A stretch of 59,228 nt of DNA from Candidatus Meridianibacter frigidus (GCA_003243975.1 QHBJ01000011.1:1-59228), one strand, 5' to 3'; counted from the first letter of the stretch, positions 18,403 through 27,849 are shown. A program made the numbers and translations. The notes: generated from the sequence alone by a model not told the origin.

Positions 18403-20208
18403 CTAGCGCGCAAGCCATGGGCGCCGGCGCTCAAGCGCGTCGGCGATGCCCTTCGCCACAATCGCCCGCCCAAATTCAGTGAAATGCGGGTCTTCGGTCA
18501 TGAAGAGCGGTGGGTGGTTGGGCGCGGCTTCCGCATCCATGAATGCCGGCCACAGATTCAGGATCTCGGCACCTGATTTGTTTAGCGCCGTATTCAGCAC
18601 ATCGCCCACGCGCGCGTCCGGCTCCATGGAGTTGCGTTCGAGCGCGGCCCAGGCACCCTCACCCGCAGATAGCTGGTACGGCATTGGATGGGTGACGATC
18701 AAAAGCGGAATGCGCGCCTGACGAAGCATTTGATCGATGCGCTGGATCTGCATCGAGAGTTTATCGGACCACTCCGCGGTGCGAGCCGGCAGTTCTTCTT
18801 CCGGAATGCCGAAGCTCTGGGCGACGGTAACGGAGTTAACGTCCAAGACGATCGCGTCGTACAGGTGTCCTAAACCGGTAACCGTTTGGAGGTACTGCTC
18901 CGCGGCGTCAGCCTTTGAACCTGCGGCAATCGCTGAAACATTGGGCTTGAGCCGGAGCGTCGCAAGCGAGCGCGGTGCGCGACTCGACGATAGCTGTTGC
19001 TCGATCATCGCTTCGATGGAATCATTCCACTCGGCGTTCTGCCAAATGAAGGAGTTCCCCATAAATCCAATCTGATAAGTACGCGCGCTCGCATTGAACG
19101 TTGGTAACAAACTAAGGGAGGTAATGACGATCGTGCGGCGTGCAATAGGCCCGATGCGGCGAATACGCCGGTTCCCGCTATCGGCCACGACGACCGCACC
19201 CTGTGGGTCGATGGCAATGCCGGTCGGAGCGTCAAAAAGAGAATCGGCGCTGGAGCCGTCCTTAAATCCCCCGGTGTCGCCGGATGCATCGTTCAAGGTG
19301 CGGCCGCCGATAATGCGCGGCTCGGTCAGCGCCGCGTGAAGGAATCTGACCGTATTCGTTCGGGGATCCGTATAGACGGCAGTTTGCTCGTCGAGCACCG
19401 CGACCCCAAATGTGTCACCGATCGTTCGGTAACCCTGCAGAAACCGCTGACCGTCTACACGGCGCGTCTCAGCGGACGGAAAGATGGAAAACTGGTTGGA
19501 ATTTTGCTTGATTACCATGCCGGTCGCGCTGGCGACGTAGATCTTCGGTCCTTGGGCAGATGCCGCGACCGCAACGCCGAGGGGAGCAGTCCCCATGGCG
19601 ATCGTCGAAACCGTGCCGTCGCGCGCGATCCTTCGCAGTCCGCTCTGGGGGTCGGCGACATAGAGATTCCCGTCGCGATCCAACGTTAGCCCCAGAGGCT
19701 CGGTAAAACTCGCGGACGTGCGCGCACCGTCTGCTCGGCCGATATGGTCCGGCGAGCCCGCAAAGGTCGAAACGCTTCCTCTTGGATCGATGCGGCGAAT
19801 GCAGTGGTTGTCCGCGTCGGCTACGTATACGATGCCGCTGGAATCCACGGCAACGCCGGTCGGGCGATTGAAGCGTGCAACGCTCCCAGGCCCGTCGCGG
19901 TATCCACCCGGGACCCAAAAACCGCGCGAATCCAGCGCTCCTCCGCCGGCCAACGTCGTTACGCGGCCATTTGCGCGCAGCACGCGAATGCGCTGAGCAG
20001 CCGCGTCGGCGATAAACAGATTGCCTTTGCGGTCGTACGCGATTCCCATCGGGAATAAGAAGGTGGCCCGTCGCGCCGGGCCGTCGGCGAACCCCGTCGC
20101 CCCCGAGCCCGCGATCGTCGCCACGCGTATCGGCGCGGGCGCTGCTGAACTGATTCCGTTCCAGAGGAGCAGCGTGAACGCAACGGCTGCCGCTGCCGGC
20201 ATCCTCAT
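18403..20208 (-). CDS. Exported NHL beta-propeller/SGNH-like fusion protein, paralogue A
   Basis: A protein of 601 residues from ATG 20208, which overlaps the upstream stop as TGATG; a GTG at 20223 is an alternative. A signal peptide (residues 1-23) precedes four to six NHL-type repeats (about 30-350), seen as units such as GIAYDRKGNLFIADAAAQRI, each followed by a TxAGS-type strand. The C-terminal domain is SGNH-like: FMGNSFIW with Ser386, a conserved Asn in LDVNS, HPMPYQL, and EDPHF with Asp573 and His575. Block I has GNS instead of GDS. NHL propellers bind proteins or glycans, and SGNH domains act on acyl esters. An envelope glycan acyl esterase or transferase is a reasonable guess. Last gene of the ugd operon. 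Confidence 0.8.
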   Translation of the reverse strand: MRMPAAAAVAFTLLLWNGISSAAPAPIRVATIAGSGATGFADGPARRATFLFPMGIAYDRKGNLFIADAAAQRIRVLRANGRVTTLAGGGALDSRGFWVPGGYRDGPGSVARFNRPTGVAVDSSGIVYVADADNHCIRRIDPRGSVSTFAGSPDHIGRADGARTSASFTEPLGLTLDRDGNLYVADPQSGLRRIARDGTVSTIAMGTAPLGVAVAASAQGPKIYVASATGMVIKQNSNQFSIFPSAETRRVDGQRFLQGYRTIGDTFGVAVLDEQTAVYTDPRTNTVRFLHAALTEPRIIGGRTLNDASGDTGGFKDGSSADSLFDAPTGIAIDPQGAVVVADSGNRRIRRIGPIARRTIVITSLSLLPTFNASARTYQIGFMGNSFIWQNAEWNDSIEAMIEQQLSSSRAPRSLATLRLKPNVSAIAAGSKADAAEQYLQTVTGLGHLYDAIVLDVNSVTVAQSFGIPEEELPARTAEWSDKLSMQIQRIDQMLRQARIPLLIVTHPMPYQLSAGEGAWAALERNSMEPDARVGDVLNTALNKSGAEILNLWPAFMDAEAAPNHPPLFMTEDPHFTEFGRAIVAKGIADALERRRPWLAR

Positions 20209-22004
20209 CACCTTGATTTCCACGGCCGCATCTTCAGCAACGCTTTCGCAATCTCGGCCGCGGCAACTTCACGACCATGCACGGAGAAGTGTGGATCCTC
20301 GGTTGCGTAGAGCGCACGATGCGACGGCGACGCGAGATCCGCTTGGAACGCCGGCCATAAATCGATCACAGGGACACCCGACTTGCGAATCGCGGAGCGC
20401 AGAAGGCCTTTGAACGTGAGATCGAGCGGCGCGGGTTTCGAAGTTAATTCGTACCACGCGCTCTCCTGCCAGCTGAGCTGATTCGGCAGCGGCTCGATTA
20501 CGATGGCGAGCGGCACGCCGGCCGCGGCGGCTTGCCCCTTGAGTATTCGCAAGTCTTGCGTCAATGGATCCTGCCACTTTACCGCATTGCTCGAAACATC
20601 CGCGAGCTTGATGCCGAACGATCCCGCAATGTCGATCGCATTGATGTTGAGGAGCAAAGTATTAAAGAGTCCCGTGTCCATGACGATTTTCAAGTATTGG
20701 TCCGTTGCGTCCAAACTGCCCATTCCCCAGACCGGAATAACGCGCACACTCGTGCTACTCGGGAACTCCGCATTGGAACCGATGAGGTGTTGGAGCCGCC
20801 CCTCGATGGAAGTATCCCAGTCGGTGTTGTACCAGACGAAGGAATCGCCCGCCAATGCAATCTTAAAGTCTTGCGGCGAGAATCCGCGAGCAACCCCCAA
20901 CAAGTCAACCGATAACGGTATTGCTTCGCGGCGATCCGGCGGCGTAAGCGTTCTGATTCGCCGGTTGCCGGCGTCCGCTACGACCAGCGCGCCGTCAGCT
21001 CGCATCGCAATTCCAAGCGGTCCGCTTAATCGAGCTAGCGGCCCGGTTCCATCCACATAGCCGCCCGTGTCGGCGGAGGCGTCTTCGTTGGGGGCGCCGG
21101 CCAGAATGCGCTCCTGACCATACCGCGTGTCGAGGTATCGCACCGTGTTGCTGCGCGCATCCGTGAAGACGACTGTATGGTCGTCGAGGGCCGCGACCCC
21201 GAAAGGGTGCCCCAAGGCTCGTCCACCTTGCAGAAAACGGTCGCCATCCAGGTGCGTCTCGAATGGTGAAAACCGCTCGATCTTTGCATCGGGCGTGCGC
21301 AGAATGAGCCCCTCGAATCCCGCAACGAATAGCGTCGGGCCCGCAGCGCCATCGAATACCGCGACGTTCGTCGGCTGATTCCCGACTTGAATGTAGCTGA
21401 CGACACCGGCCGGATCGACTTTGCGTACCTGCGTGAGGGGATCGGCAACGTAAAGGTTTCCAATCTTGTCGAATGCCAACCCCATCGGACGTTGAAATGT
21501 CGCCGTCTGGCGCGGGCCGTCGGCCATTCCGGCCGATGAGGGGGAGCCCGCAAAGGTCGTCACATCACCGCTTGGAGTCATGCGGCGTATGCAATGGTTG
21601 AAACTGTCGGCAATATAGAGGTCGCCATCCGGCCCGAACGCGATGCCGGCCGGGCGGTTAAATCTTGCTTGCGGGCCTGCGCCGTCGGCATAACCACCAG
21701 GGACCCAGAATCCGCTATCGACCGCGGGTCCGCCGCCCGCGACCGTGTGCACGTTGCCGTTTCTGTCCATAACGCGAACGCGCTGCGCCGCACCGTCGGC
21801 GATGTACAAGTTGCCCTCTCTGTCGAACGCCATTCCCATCGGCAGCATGAAGGTGGCGGCAAGGGCGGGGCCGTCTTCGAAGCCCGCGCGGCCCGAACCC
21901 GCAATGGTGCGCACGGTCACGGCTTGCGCATCCGCGACGGAGACCGCGGACAGAGCAGCCACCACACCGAGTGCGGCGCCAAGAAGCAGGCGTGGAAGCT
22001 TCAC
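20208..22004 (-). CDS. Exported NHL beta-propeller/SGNH-like fusion protein, paralogue B
   Basis: A protein of 598 residues from GTG 22004, placed just after the SDR stop; GTG 22013 and ATG 22037 are alternatives that overlap the SDR gene. The signal peptide ends at VADAQ. NHL-type repeats cover about residues 30-350 (for example GMAFDREGNLYIADGAAQRV). The SGNH-like part has LAGDSFVW with Ser388, Asn in LNINA, EPLPNQL, and EDPHF with Asp570 and His572. This is the only one of the five paralogues with a canonical GDS block. It overlaps paralogue A by one base, so the two are probably made together. Confidence 0.8.
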   Translation of the reverse strand: MKLPRLLLGAALGVVAALSAVSVADAQAVTVRTIAGSGRAGFEDGPALAATFMLPMGMAFDREGNLYIADGAAQRVRVMDRNGNVHTVAGGGPAVDSGFWVPGGYADGAGPQARFNRPAGIAFGPDGDLYIADSFNHCIRRMTPSGDVTTFAGSPSSAGMADGPRQTATFQRPMGLAFDKIGNLYVADPLTQVRKVDPAGVVSYIQVGNQPTNVAVFDGAAGPTLFVAGFEGLILRTPDAKIERFSPFETHLDGDRFLQGGRALGHPFGVAALDDHTVVFTDARSNTVRYLDTRYGQERILAGAPNEDASADTGGYVDGTGPLARLSGPLGIAMRADGALVVADAGNRRIRTLTPPDRREAIPLSVDLLGVARGFSPQDFKIALAGDSFVWYNTDWDTSIEGRLQHLIGSNAEFPSSTSVRVIPVWGMGSLDATDQYLKIVMDTGLFNTLLLNINAIDIAGSFGIKLADVSSNAVKWQDPLTQDLRILKGQAAAAGVPLAIVIEPLPNQLSWQESAWYELTSKPAPLDLTFKGLLRSAIRKSGVPVIDLWPAFQADLASPSHRALYATEDPHFSVHGREVAAAEIAKALLKMRPWKSR

Positions 22005-22005
22005 C

Positions 22006-22773
22006 TTATCCACCGCGGTAAAGGCCGCCGTTGACATTGATGGCCTGACCGGTGATGTACGTGCCTTCCGTGACGAGGTACCGCACGCAGCTCGCGACTT
22101 CTTGCGGCTCGCCCACGCGCCGCATCGGGATGTTCTCGACGATTTCTGCACGCACGTCGGCCGGGATCGCGTCCCACATCCCCGTTCCGATGTAGCCGGG
22201 GCAAATGGCATTCACGGTGATGCCGTAGCGTGCGACCTCGAGCGCAAGCGCCTTGGTAAACGAAACGAGTGCGCCTTTAGCGGCGGCGTAGTTGGTTTGT
22301 CCAAACGCGCCAATTTGTCCGACGATCGAGGCGATGTTGATCACGCGGCCGTAACCGCGGGGGGCCATGTTTTCGACCGCAAAGCGCGTGCAGTACATCG
22401 CGCCGTTCAAGTTTGTCTGCAGCACGTCGTTCCACTGGTCGTCGGCCATCTTACGAAACGACCGGTCGCGCGCGATGCCCGCGTTGTTAACCAGAATGTC
22501 AACACCGTGCCCGCTCTGCGAAAGCTGCGCAAAAAGGTCTTGCGCGCTGGCCATCTTCGAAACATCGCACTGGCGGCCTTCCGCGCCCCCGCCGGCAGCT
22601 TGTACTTCGTCCACAACGTCCTGCGCTTGCGCTTGGCTGGTGCGGTAGTTGACCACAACGTACGCCCCGTGCGCCGACAAGTCGCGCGCAATCGCGGCGC
22701 CGATGCCGCGCGACGCGCCGGTGATTAATGCGGTTTTCCCCTCAAGGGTGCCGTTCCGCGCTCGAACGTTCAT
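22006..22773 (-). CDS. Short-chain dehydrogenase/reductase (FabG/PhaB-like)
   Basis: A cytoplasmic protein of 255 residues. It has the NAD(P) motif TGASRGIG, the structural NNAG motif, catalytic Ser in NIASIVGQ, YAAAK with Tyr and Lys, and the C-terminal NVNGGLY. FGQTNYAAAKGA is the form seen in acetoacetyl-CoA and 3-oxoacyl-ACP reductases. In this operon it follows UDP-xylose synthase by a 4-base overlap, so it might instead reduce a keto-sugar or make a hydroxyacyl donor for glycan acylation. That is inference; sequence alone supports only the family. Confidence 0.85.
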   Translation of the reverse strand: MNVRARNGTLEGKTALITGASRGIGAAIARDLSAHGAYVVVNYRTSQAQAQDVVDEVQAAGGGAEGRQCDVSKMASAQDLFAQLSQSGHGVDILVNNAGIARDRSFRKMADDQWNDVLQTNLNGAMYCTRFAVENMAPRGYGRVINIASIVGQIGAFGQTNYAAAKGALVSFTKALALEVARYGITVNAICPGYIGTGMWDAIPADVRAEIVENIPMRRVGEPQEVASCVRYLVTEGTYITGQAINVNGGLYRGG

Positions 22774-23717
22774 GCGGCGAGGCGGAAGGATTCGACCGTC
22801 AATCGCAACCCTTCTTCAAGCGGTACCGTGGGCTCCCAACCCAACAGTGCGCGGGCCTTCGAAATGTCGGGACAGCGGCGCGTTGGATCGTCGGATGGCA
22901 TGGGCTTGCGAACGGTCTTCAGCGGCACGCCGGCCGCCGCGCTCACGGCGCGCGCAAACTCCGCGATCGAACGCTCGTCGGGATTGCCGAGGTTTACCAC
23001 CTCGCCGGTGGTCCGCGGCGACGACGCGCACGCCATGATGCCCTCGACCAAATCGCTCACGTAACAAAAGGAACGCGTTTGCGCTCCTTCGCCGTAGAGC
23101 GTCAGCGGCTCCCCTGCCAGCGCTTGCGCGATAAAATTCGGAACCACGCGTCCGTCGCTGCGCCGCATGCGGGGCCCGTACGTATTGAAGATGCGGATAA
23201 TGCGCGCATCGAGGTTCTTCTTCCGATGATACGCCATGGCCAGGGCTTCGCCAAACCGCTTTCCCTCATCGTAGCACGAGCGCACGCCCACCGGGTTCAC
23301 GTTGCCCCAGTACGATTCACGTTGCGGATGCTCGAGGGGGTCGCCGTACGTTTCGGACGTGGATGCGAATAAAAACCGGGCTCCGAACGTCACGGCCGCC
23401 TCCAGGCAAACTCGCGTTCCGATGCTGTTGACGGCAAGCGTCTCAAGCGGCAACTGCGCATAGTCCACCGGACTTGCAGGCGAGGCGCAATGCAGAATGA
23501 GTTCAGGCGCCGGCAAGCCACGAAGCTGTTCAACATCCAGCCGGGTGATGTCGCCTTCCAGAAAAGTAAAGCTGGAATTTGCAGTGGCCTGCGTAATATT
23601 ATCGCGGCTTCCCGTTACGAAGTTGTCGATCCCAACGACGCGATCACCTTGCGCTAAGTAGCGGTCTGTCAGATGGGATGCGATAAATCCCGCAGCGCCG
23701 GTAATGAGCACATTCAC
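22770..23717 (-). CDS. uxs: UDP-glucuronate decarboxylase (UDP-xylose synthase)
   Basis: A protein of 315 residues of the extended SDR family. ITGAAGFIASHL is the NAD motif. TSETYGDP and the segment ESYWGNVNPVGVRSCYDEGKR, with catalytic Tyr and Lys, are diagnostic of UDP-glucuronate decarboxylases. The enzyme converts UDP-glucuronate to UDP-xylose with NAD recycled in the active site. Its substrate is made by the UDP-glucose dehydrogenase encoded directly upstream, with a 4-base overlap. Together they point to xylose or a xylose-derived sugar in the envelope polymer. Length is normal for the family. Confidence 0.88.
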   Translation of the reverse strand: MNVLITGAAGFIASHLTDRYLAQGDRVVGIDNFVTGSRDNITQATANSSFTFLEGDITRLDVEQLRGLPAPELILHCASPASPVDYAQLPLETLAVNSIGTRVCLEAAVTFGARFLFASTSETYGDPLEHPQRESYWGNVNPVGVRSCYDEGKRFGEALAMAYHRKKNLDARIIRIFNTYGPRMRRSDGRVVPNFIAQALAGEPLTLYGEGAQTRSFCYVSDLVEGIMACASSPRTTGEVVNLGNPDERSIAEFARAVSAAAGVPLKTVRKPMPSDDPTRRCPDISKARALLGWEPTVPLEEGLRLTVESFRLAA

Positions 23718-25075
23718 AATACAGATTCCACGGGAGCGCCCGCCGTTCGGTTCTCGGCGCGACCCGGAACGGCAGACGCGCGTCCGACTCCGATGACGGT
23801 CAGCCCCGCATCGGCGGCTTCTCGCAGATCGTAGATGTTTCTAAAATCGAAGATGATGCTGCCGCGCATGCGCTCCGCAAGCAATGCAAGATCCAGCTGT
23901 TTGTATTCGTTCCACTCCGTCGCCACCACGATGGCATCGGCTCCGGTTGCGGCTTCATACGGGTCCGCTGCATAATGTAGCGACGCACCGGTTTTCGCCG
24001 TTGCGTTTTCGCGTGCGATTGGATCGTGCGCTTGCACGACTGCGCCCGCGGCACTAAGAAGTTCCGCCAGCGCGAGAGCGGGCGATTCGCGAACATCGTC
24101 GGTGTTTGGCTTGAAAGCAAGACCAAGAAAGCCGATGCGCCGGCCCGCCAGCTCTCCGGAGAAGTGGTCGGCAATCTTCCCGAATGAGTAATGCAGTTGG
24201 AAATCGTTCACTTCCAGGACGGCCGCCAGTAGACGGGGCGTAACGCCACGCGATTGCGCGATGCGATGAAGAGCGGTGACGTCCTTGGGAAAGCACGATC
24301 CGCCGAACCCCAAACCCGGCTGAAAGAAGACCGTGCCGATGCGGTGATCGCTGCCCGCTCCGCGCACGACCTCGCGTACGTCGGCTCCGACGCGCTCGCA
24401 GATCGTTGCAATCTCGTTAATGAAGGAAATTTTGGTCGCCAGAAAAGCATTGGCGGTGTACTTGATCATCTCGGCCGTGCGAACATCAGTAAGGATGACC
24501 GGCACGTCCAGCGGAGCGTAGAGGTGGCGCATCGTTTCAGCGGCCTTTTCGCTCGAGCATCCGAGCACGATCCGGTCCGGGCTCATGAAATCGGCAATTG
24601 CGGAGCCCTCGCGCACGAACTCCGGATTCGAAACAACTTCCACCGGAAAGTCCTTGGCCCGATACTCGTTAATGAGCGTGGCGACCAAGTCTCCGGTCTC
24701 AACCGGCACGGTGGACTTATTTACCACCAGTTTCGGGCCGTTGAGCTCTTTGGCAATCGTGATGGCTGCATCGCGTACGTAGCGAAGATCGGCGTGCCCG
24801 TCGTGCCCCATCGGAGTGCCTACCGCAATCACAATGATGTCCGACTCCTCGACAGCGCGGCGCGAATCGTCGGTGAAGCGCAGGCGGCCGGCTTTGGCGT
24901 TCCGAGCAATCATCTCCGCCAGCCCCGGTTCGAAAAACGGAACCTCGCCGGCGTTCAGCATGCCGATCTTCTGGCGGTCGGTGTCGTAGCAGAGAACGCG
25001 GTTGCCCAGCTCGGCAAAGCATGTACCGGTCACCAGGCCGACGTATCCAACGCCGAACATCGTTACTTTAAACAT
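23714..25075 (-). CDS. ugd: UDP-glucose 6-dehydrogenase
   Basis: A protein of 453 residues from ATG 25075, preceded by GGAG. It opens with the NAD motif VTMFGVGYVGLVTG. The catalytic-cysteine motif GFGGSCFPKD lies near residue 255, and the KYTANAFLATKISFINE helix and GLAFKPNTDDVRESPA segment are typical of the family. It oxidises UDP-glucose to UDP-glucuronate, feeding the decarboxylase that follows. It leads a leftward operon: ugd, uxs, SDR, and two NHL-SGNH genes. It is divergent from the LpxA-like gene across only 59 bases. Confidence 0.93.
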   Translation of the reverse strand: MFKVTMFGVGYVGLVTGTCFAELGNRVLCYDTDRQKIGMLNAGEVPFFEPGLAEMIARNAKAGRLRFTDDSRRAVEESDIIVIAVGTPMGHDGHADLRYVRDAAITIAKELNGPKLVVNKSTVPVETGDLVATLINEYRAKDFPVEVVSNPEFVREGSAIADFMSPDRIVLGCSSEKAAETMRHLYAPLDVPVILTDVRTAEMIKYTANAFLATKISFINEIATICERVGADVREVVRGAGSDHRIGTVFFQPGLGFGGSCFPKDVTALHRIAQSRGVTPRLLAAVLEVNDFQLHYSFGKIADHFSGELAGRRIGFLGLAFKPNTDDVRESPALALAELLSAAGAVVQAHDPIARENATAKTGASLHYAADPYEAATGADAIVVATEWNEYKQLDLALLAERMRGSIIFDFRNIYDLREAADAGLTVIGVGRASAVPGRAENRTAGAPVESVL

Positions 25076-25134
25076 TCGCAGCTCCAACTACCACGGCGGT
25101 AGCACGGCACTCCTCCAGAAAGCGGCAAAAGGAG

Positions 25135-25842
25135 ATGACACGCAACTCCATCCATCCGAGCGCGTATATCGCACCGGGAGTCATTCTCGGCGAAGGAAAC
25201 TCCGTCGGTCCTTTTACAAGCATTGAAGGCGACGTGCGCATCGGCGACGGGAACTGGATTGGTCCCAACGTCACGATCGGCACGCCCGCGCAGTACACGA
25301 CCTCAAAGTTCGAGTTCACCGGCCAAGTGGCGACGGGCATCGAGATCGGTAGTCGCTGCGTCATTCGCGAGTACTGCACGGTTCATCAACCCTCGAAGTT
25401 CAAGACCATCGTCGAAGACGATTGCTACTTTATGGCCTACTGCCACATATCGCACGATACGGTGATCCGACGCGGTGTCGCGATGGCGAATAACACGCAG
25501 ATCGGAGGATTCACTGAGATCCAGGAGTTCGCGACGATCGGGCTCTCTACCGTGATTCACCAATACAGCACCATCGGCGCCTACGTCATGGTGGGCATGG
25601 CAACCCTCATCACCAAGGACGTTCCGCCCTTCGTCAAGATCGTGGGCAGCCCGCCACGGTTCCTGGGTATCAACGAGGTTGGCCTGAAACGCAACGGGTT
25701 CTCGGCGGAATCGGTAGCGGAGATCGTGCAGGCCTACCAGGATTCGCGTTTGCCGGAAACAGTGGAGGGGGCGCGGCCGCACATCGAAGCGTTTTTGAAA
25801 AGGCGGTCGCAGACCACCCGCAAGCTCTTGATGCCGCGCTAA
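25135..25842 (+). CDS. LpxA-like left-handed beta-helix sugar acyltransferase
   Basis: A protein of 235 residues from ATG 25135; GGAG touches the start codon directly, so the ribosome site is unusually close. Hexapeptide repeats (IHPSAYIAPGVILGEG onward) fill the first 180 residues. The catalytic-His region YCHISHDTV, plus TVIHQYSTIGAYVMVG and the tail VGLKRNGFS, match LpxA (UDP-N-acetylglucosamine acyltransferase). It is slightly shorter than typical LpxA (about 260). It is isolated from lpxB/lpxD and lies beside an aminotransferase gene, so it may N-acylate a UDP-amino sugar rather than start lipid A. The two genes are convergent and share CTAA at 25839-25842. Confidence 0.8.
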   Translation: MTRNSIHPSAYIAPGVILGEGNSVGPFTSIEGDVRIGDGNWIGPNVTIGTPAQYTTSKFEFTGQVATGIEIGSRCVIREYCTVHQPSKFKTIVEDDCYFMAYCHISHDTVIRRGVAMANNTQIGGFTEIQEFATIGLSTVIHQYSTIGAYVMVGMATLITKDVPPFVKIVGSPPRFLGINEVGLKRNGFSAESVAEIVQAYQDSRLPETVEGARPHIEAFLKRRSQTTRKLLMPR

Positions 25843-26996
25843 CGCGGCGAACCGGTGCGCGCTTCGCTAAGGTGTTCCTGCAGAGCATGCACGACGCGGT
25901 CGATCTGCGCTTCGGTGATCTCCGGGAACATCGGCAGCGATAGAATCTTCTCGGCTGCTTGTTCCGTGCGCGGGTAGCTGCCGGCCGGGAGATTCAACCC
26001 CGAATATGCGGGCTGCCGGTGAATTGGGATCGGGTAATGAATGCCGGTTTGAACGCCGGCCGCTGCGAAGCGCTCGATCGCACGATCGCGCTCGGGAACC
26101 TGCACGACATACAGATGGTAGACGTGCCCCTCATCGTTACGGCGCGGCGGCGGCGTCAGACCTATGCCCTCCAGACGCGCGTCGTACATTTTCGCAGCGC
26201 TCAGGCGCTGCGAATTCCAGCGCCCCAAATGCCGTAGTTTTACGCGCAGGATCGCGGCCTGAACGGTGTCCAGACGGCAGTTGTCTCCAATGATGAGGTG
26301 CTCGTATTTCTTGCGCTGACCAAAATCGCGCAGCAGCTTCAATCGGTCGGCGATGGCGGCATCGTTGGTCACCACGATGCCCGCGTCGCCGTAGGCCCCT
26401 AGATTCTTTCCCGGATAGAGACTGAAGCAGCCAACGTCTCCGTAGCTGCCACATGGGCGGCCCCGGTAGCGCGCTCCATGCGCTTGGCTCGCATCTTCGA
26501 TCACTTTGAGATGGCGCCGGCGCGCAATCTCCAGAATGACTTGCATGTCCACCGCCTGGCCGTAGAGATGCACCGGCATCAGCGCCTTGGTTCGCGGCGT
26601 GATCGCTTCCTCGATGAGGTCAGCGTCTATGAGATAGTCGTCGCGCATGTCCACCAGCACCGGCGTCGCGCCAACTTGCGAAACGGCGAAGGCGCACGCG
26701 ATGTACGTGTTAGCTGGGATGATGACTTCGTCGCCAGCCCCAATCCCGAGGGCCTCAAGGGCAACCTTCAGCGCGGCCGTCCCGGAGTCGACCCCGACGC
26801 CATGCGAAACGCCGATAAAATCCGCGAACTCGCTCTCAAACGCCGCAACGTCGGGCCCTAGAATAAAGGCGGCCTGCTTGAAGACCGCCTCAACTGCCGG
26901 CGCGATCTCTTCGCGCAAAACGGCGTACTGAGCTCTAAGATCGACAAAGGGGACGATCTCGCGCTGCGTCCACTGCGACGGTTTAGACGAGTTCAT
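25839..26996 (-). CDS. DegT/DnrJ/EryC1 sugar aminotransferase
   Basis: A PLP enzyme of 385 residues from ATG 26996. Markers include PFVDLRAQY at the N-terminus, VDSGTAALKVALEALG, EDASQAHGARYRG, and the PLP-lysine site CFSLYPGKNLGAYGDAG near residue 190. Such enzymes aminate keto-sugar nucleotides using glutamate. The FSLYPGKNLGA form is seen in 3-keto sugar aminotransferases. It may act after the Gfo/Idh dehydrogenase at 10675, and its product could be the substrate of the adjacent LpxA-like enzyme. It overlaps the upstream GT2 gene by 14 bases. Confidence 0.87.
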   Translation of the reverse strand: MNSSKPSQWTQREIVPFVDLRAQYAVLREEIAPAVEAVFKQAAFILGPDVAAFESEFADFIGVSHGVGVDSGTAALKVALEALGIGAGDEVIIPANTYIACAFAVSQVGATPVLVDMRDDYLIDADLIEEAITPRTKALMPVHLYGQAVDMQVILEIARRRHLKVIEDASQAHGARYRGRPCGSYGDVGCFSLYPGKNLGAYGDAGIVVTNDAAIADRLKLLRDFGQRKKYEHLIIGDNCRLDTVQAAILRVKLRHLGRWNSQRLSAAKMYDARLEGIGLTPPPRRNDEGHVYHLYVVQVPERDRAIERFAAAGVQTGIHYPIPIHRQPAYSGLNLPAGSYPRTEQAAEKILSLPMFPEITEAQIDRVVHALQEHLSEARTGSPR

Positions 26997-27849
26997 GAGG
27001 CCGAAGTTCACGCACGATTTCAGCCGGTTGGGCGTGGGGGACGGGCGCTTCCGGCAGACGGTCGTAATGATGCAGAATTCGCATGCGATAGAAAATTGCC
27101 AGCGTGTCGAGCACGATGTTGCGAATGTCTCCCCAGCGCACGCGCCCGAACTTGCGCCTAAATTCCAAAGTCACCGGCGCGTCGACGATCTTATAGCCGA
27201 GCCGGTGAATGTTCGCAAGCAGTTCGATGTCAAAGGCGAAGCGCTTGACGAGAATGCGCGGCAGAACGCGACGCAGTACCTCCGCGCGAAAAACCTTCAG
27301 GCCGGTCTGCGTATCCCGCACGGGCAAACCGAAGAGCGCCCGGATCATCAGATAGTACACCGCGCTATACAAGCGCCGCTCTCGGGGGTAATTGACCTGC
27401 GAGAGAGGATGCCATTTGCTGCCGATTACCACGTCGGCCTTGGCGAGCGTCATTGTTTCAAGCAATACCGGCAGCTGTATCGGGTGCAGGTCCATGTCCG
27501 AATCCAAGAAAGCAATGTAGTCCCCGGTAGCAACCTGTGCGCCGCAAATCAGCGCATTGCCTTTGCCGTGATTCTGATCGCAGCGCAGGACGCGGACGCG
27601 CGCAGGATGCGAAACCAGCAGCTTTGCTGCCTCCAGGTACGTGTGATCGTGGCTGCCGTCATCGACGACGATGACTTCGAAATCGTACTCGGCCGATACG
27701 AGCGTATCGACGGTTTCTAGCAGATTCGAAACGATGTGTTCGGCCTCGTTGTAGGCCGGCATCACAACGCTGATCTTCAGGTTAGCCGGAGCGGCGCCCT
27801 TGCCGTTTACCGGCGCGGTAACATTCTCGGCCACAGCTTGTGCAGACAA
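26983..27849 (-). CDS. GT2 glycosyltransferase, dolichyl/polyprenyl-phosphate sugar synthase-like
   Basis: A protein of 288 residues from a probable TTG at 27849 (an internal GTG at 27834 is possible). The GT-A core starts at KISVVMPAYNEAEH, with VVVDDGSHDHT, HGKGNAL and FLDSDMDLHP as the donor and metal sites. TQTGLKVFRAEV and RFAFDIELLA are typical of DPM1/Alg5-like enzymes. These move a sugar from a nucleotide to polyprenyl phosphate, giving donors for GT-C transferases. No C-terminal helices are present. It is co-transcribed with the DegT gene. Confidence 0.83.
   Translation of the reverse strand: MSAQAVAENVTAPVNGKGAAPANLKISVVMPAYNEAEHIVSNLLETVDTLVSAEYDFEVIVVDDGSHDHTYLEAAKLLVSHPARVRVLRCDQNHGKGNALICGAQVATGDYIAFLDSDMDLHPIQLPVLLETMTLAKADVVIGSKWHPLSQVNYPRERRLYSAVYYLMIRALFGLPVRDTQTGLKVFRAEVLRRVLPRILVKRFAFDIELLANIHRLGYKIVDAPVTLEFRRKFGRVRWGDIRNIVLDTLAIFYRMRILHHYDRLPEAPVPHAQPAEIVRELRPHELV

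Noticed and set aside
24254-25102. A 282-codon frame antisense to ugd
   Set aside because: Ugd has all its catalytic motifs on the other strand; the antisense product has no recognisable domain.
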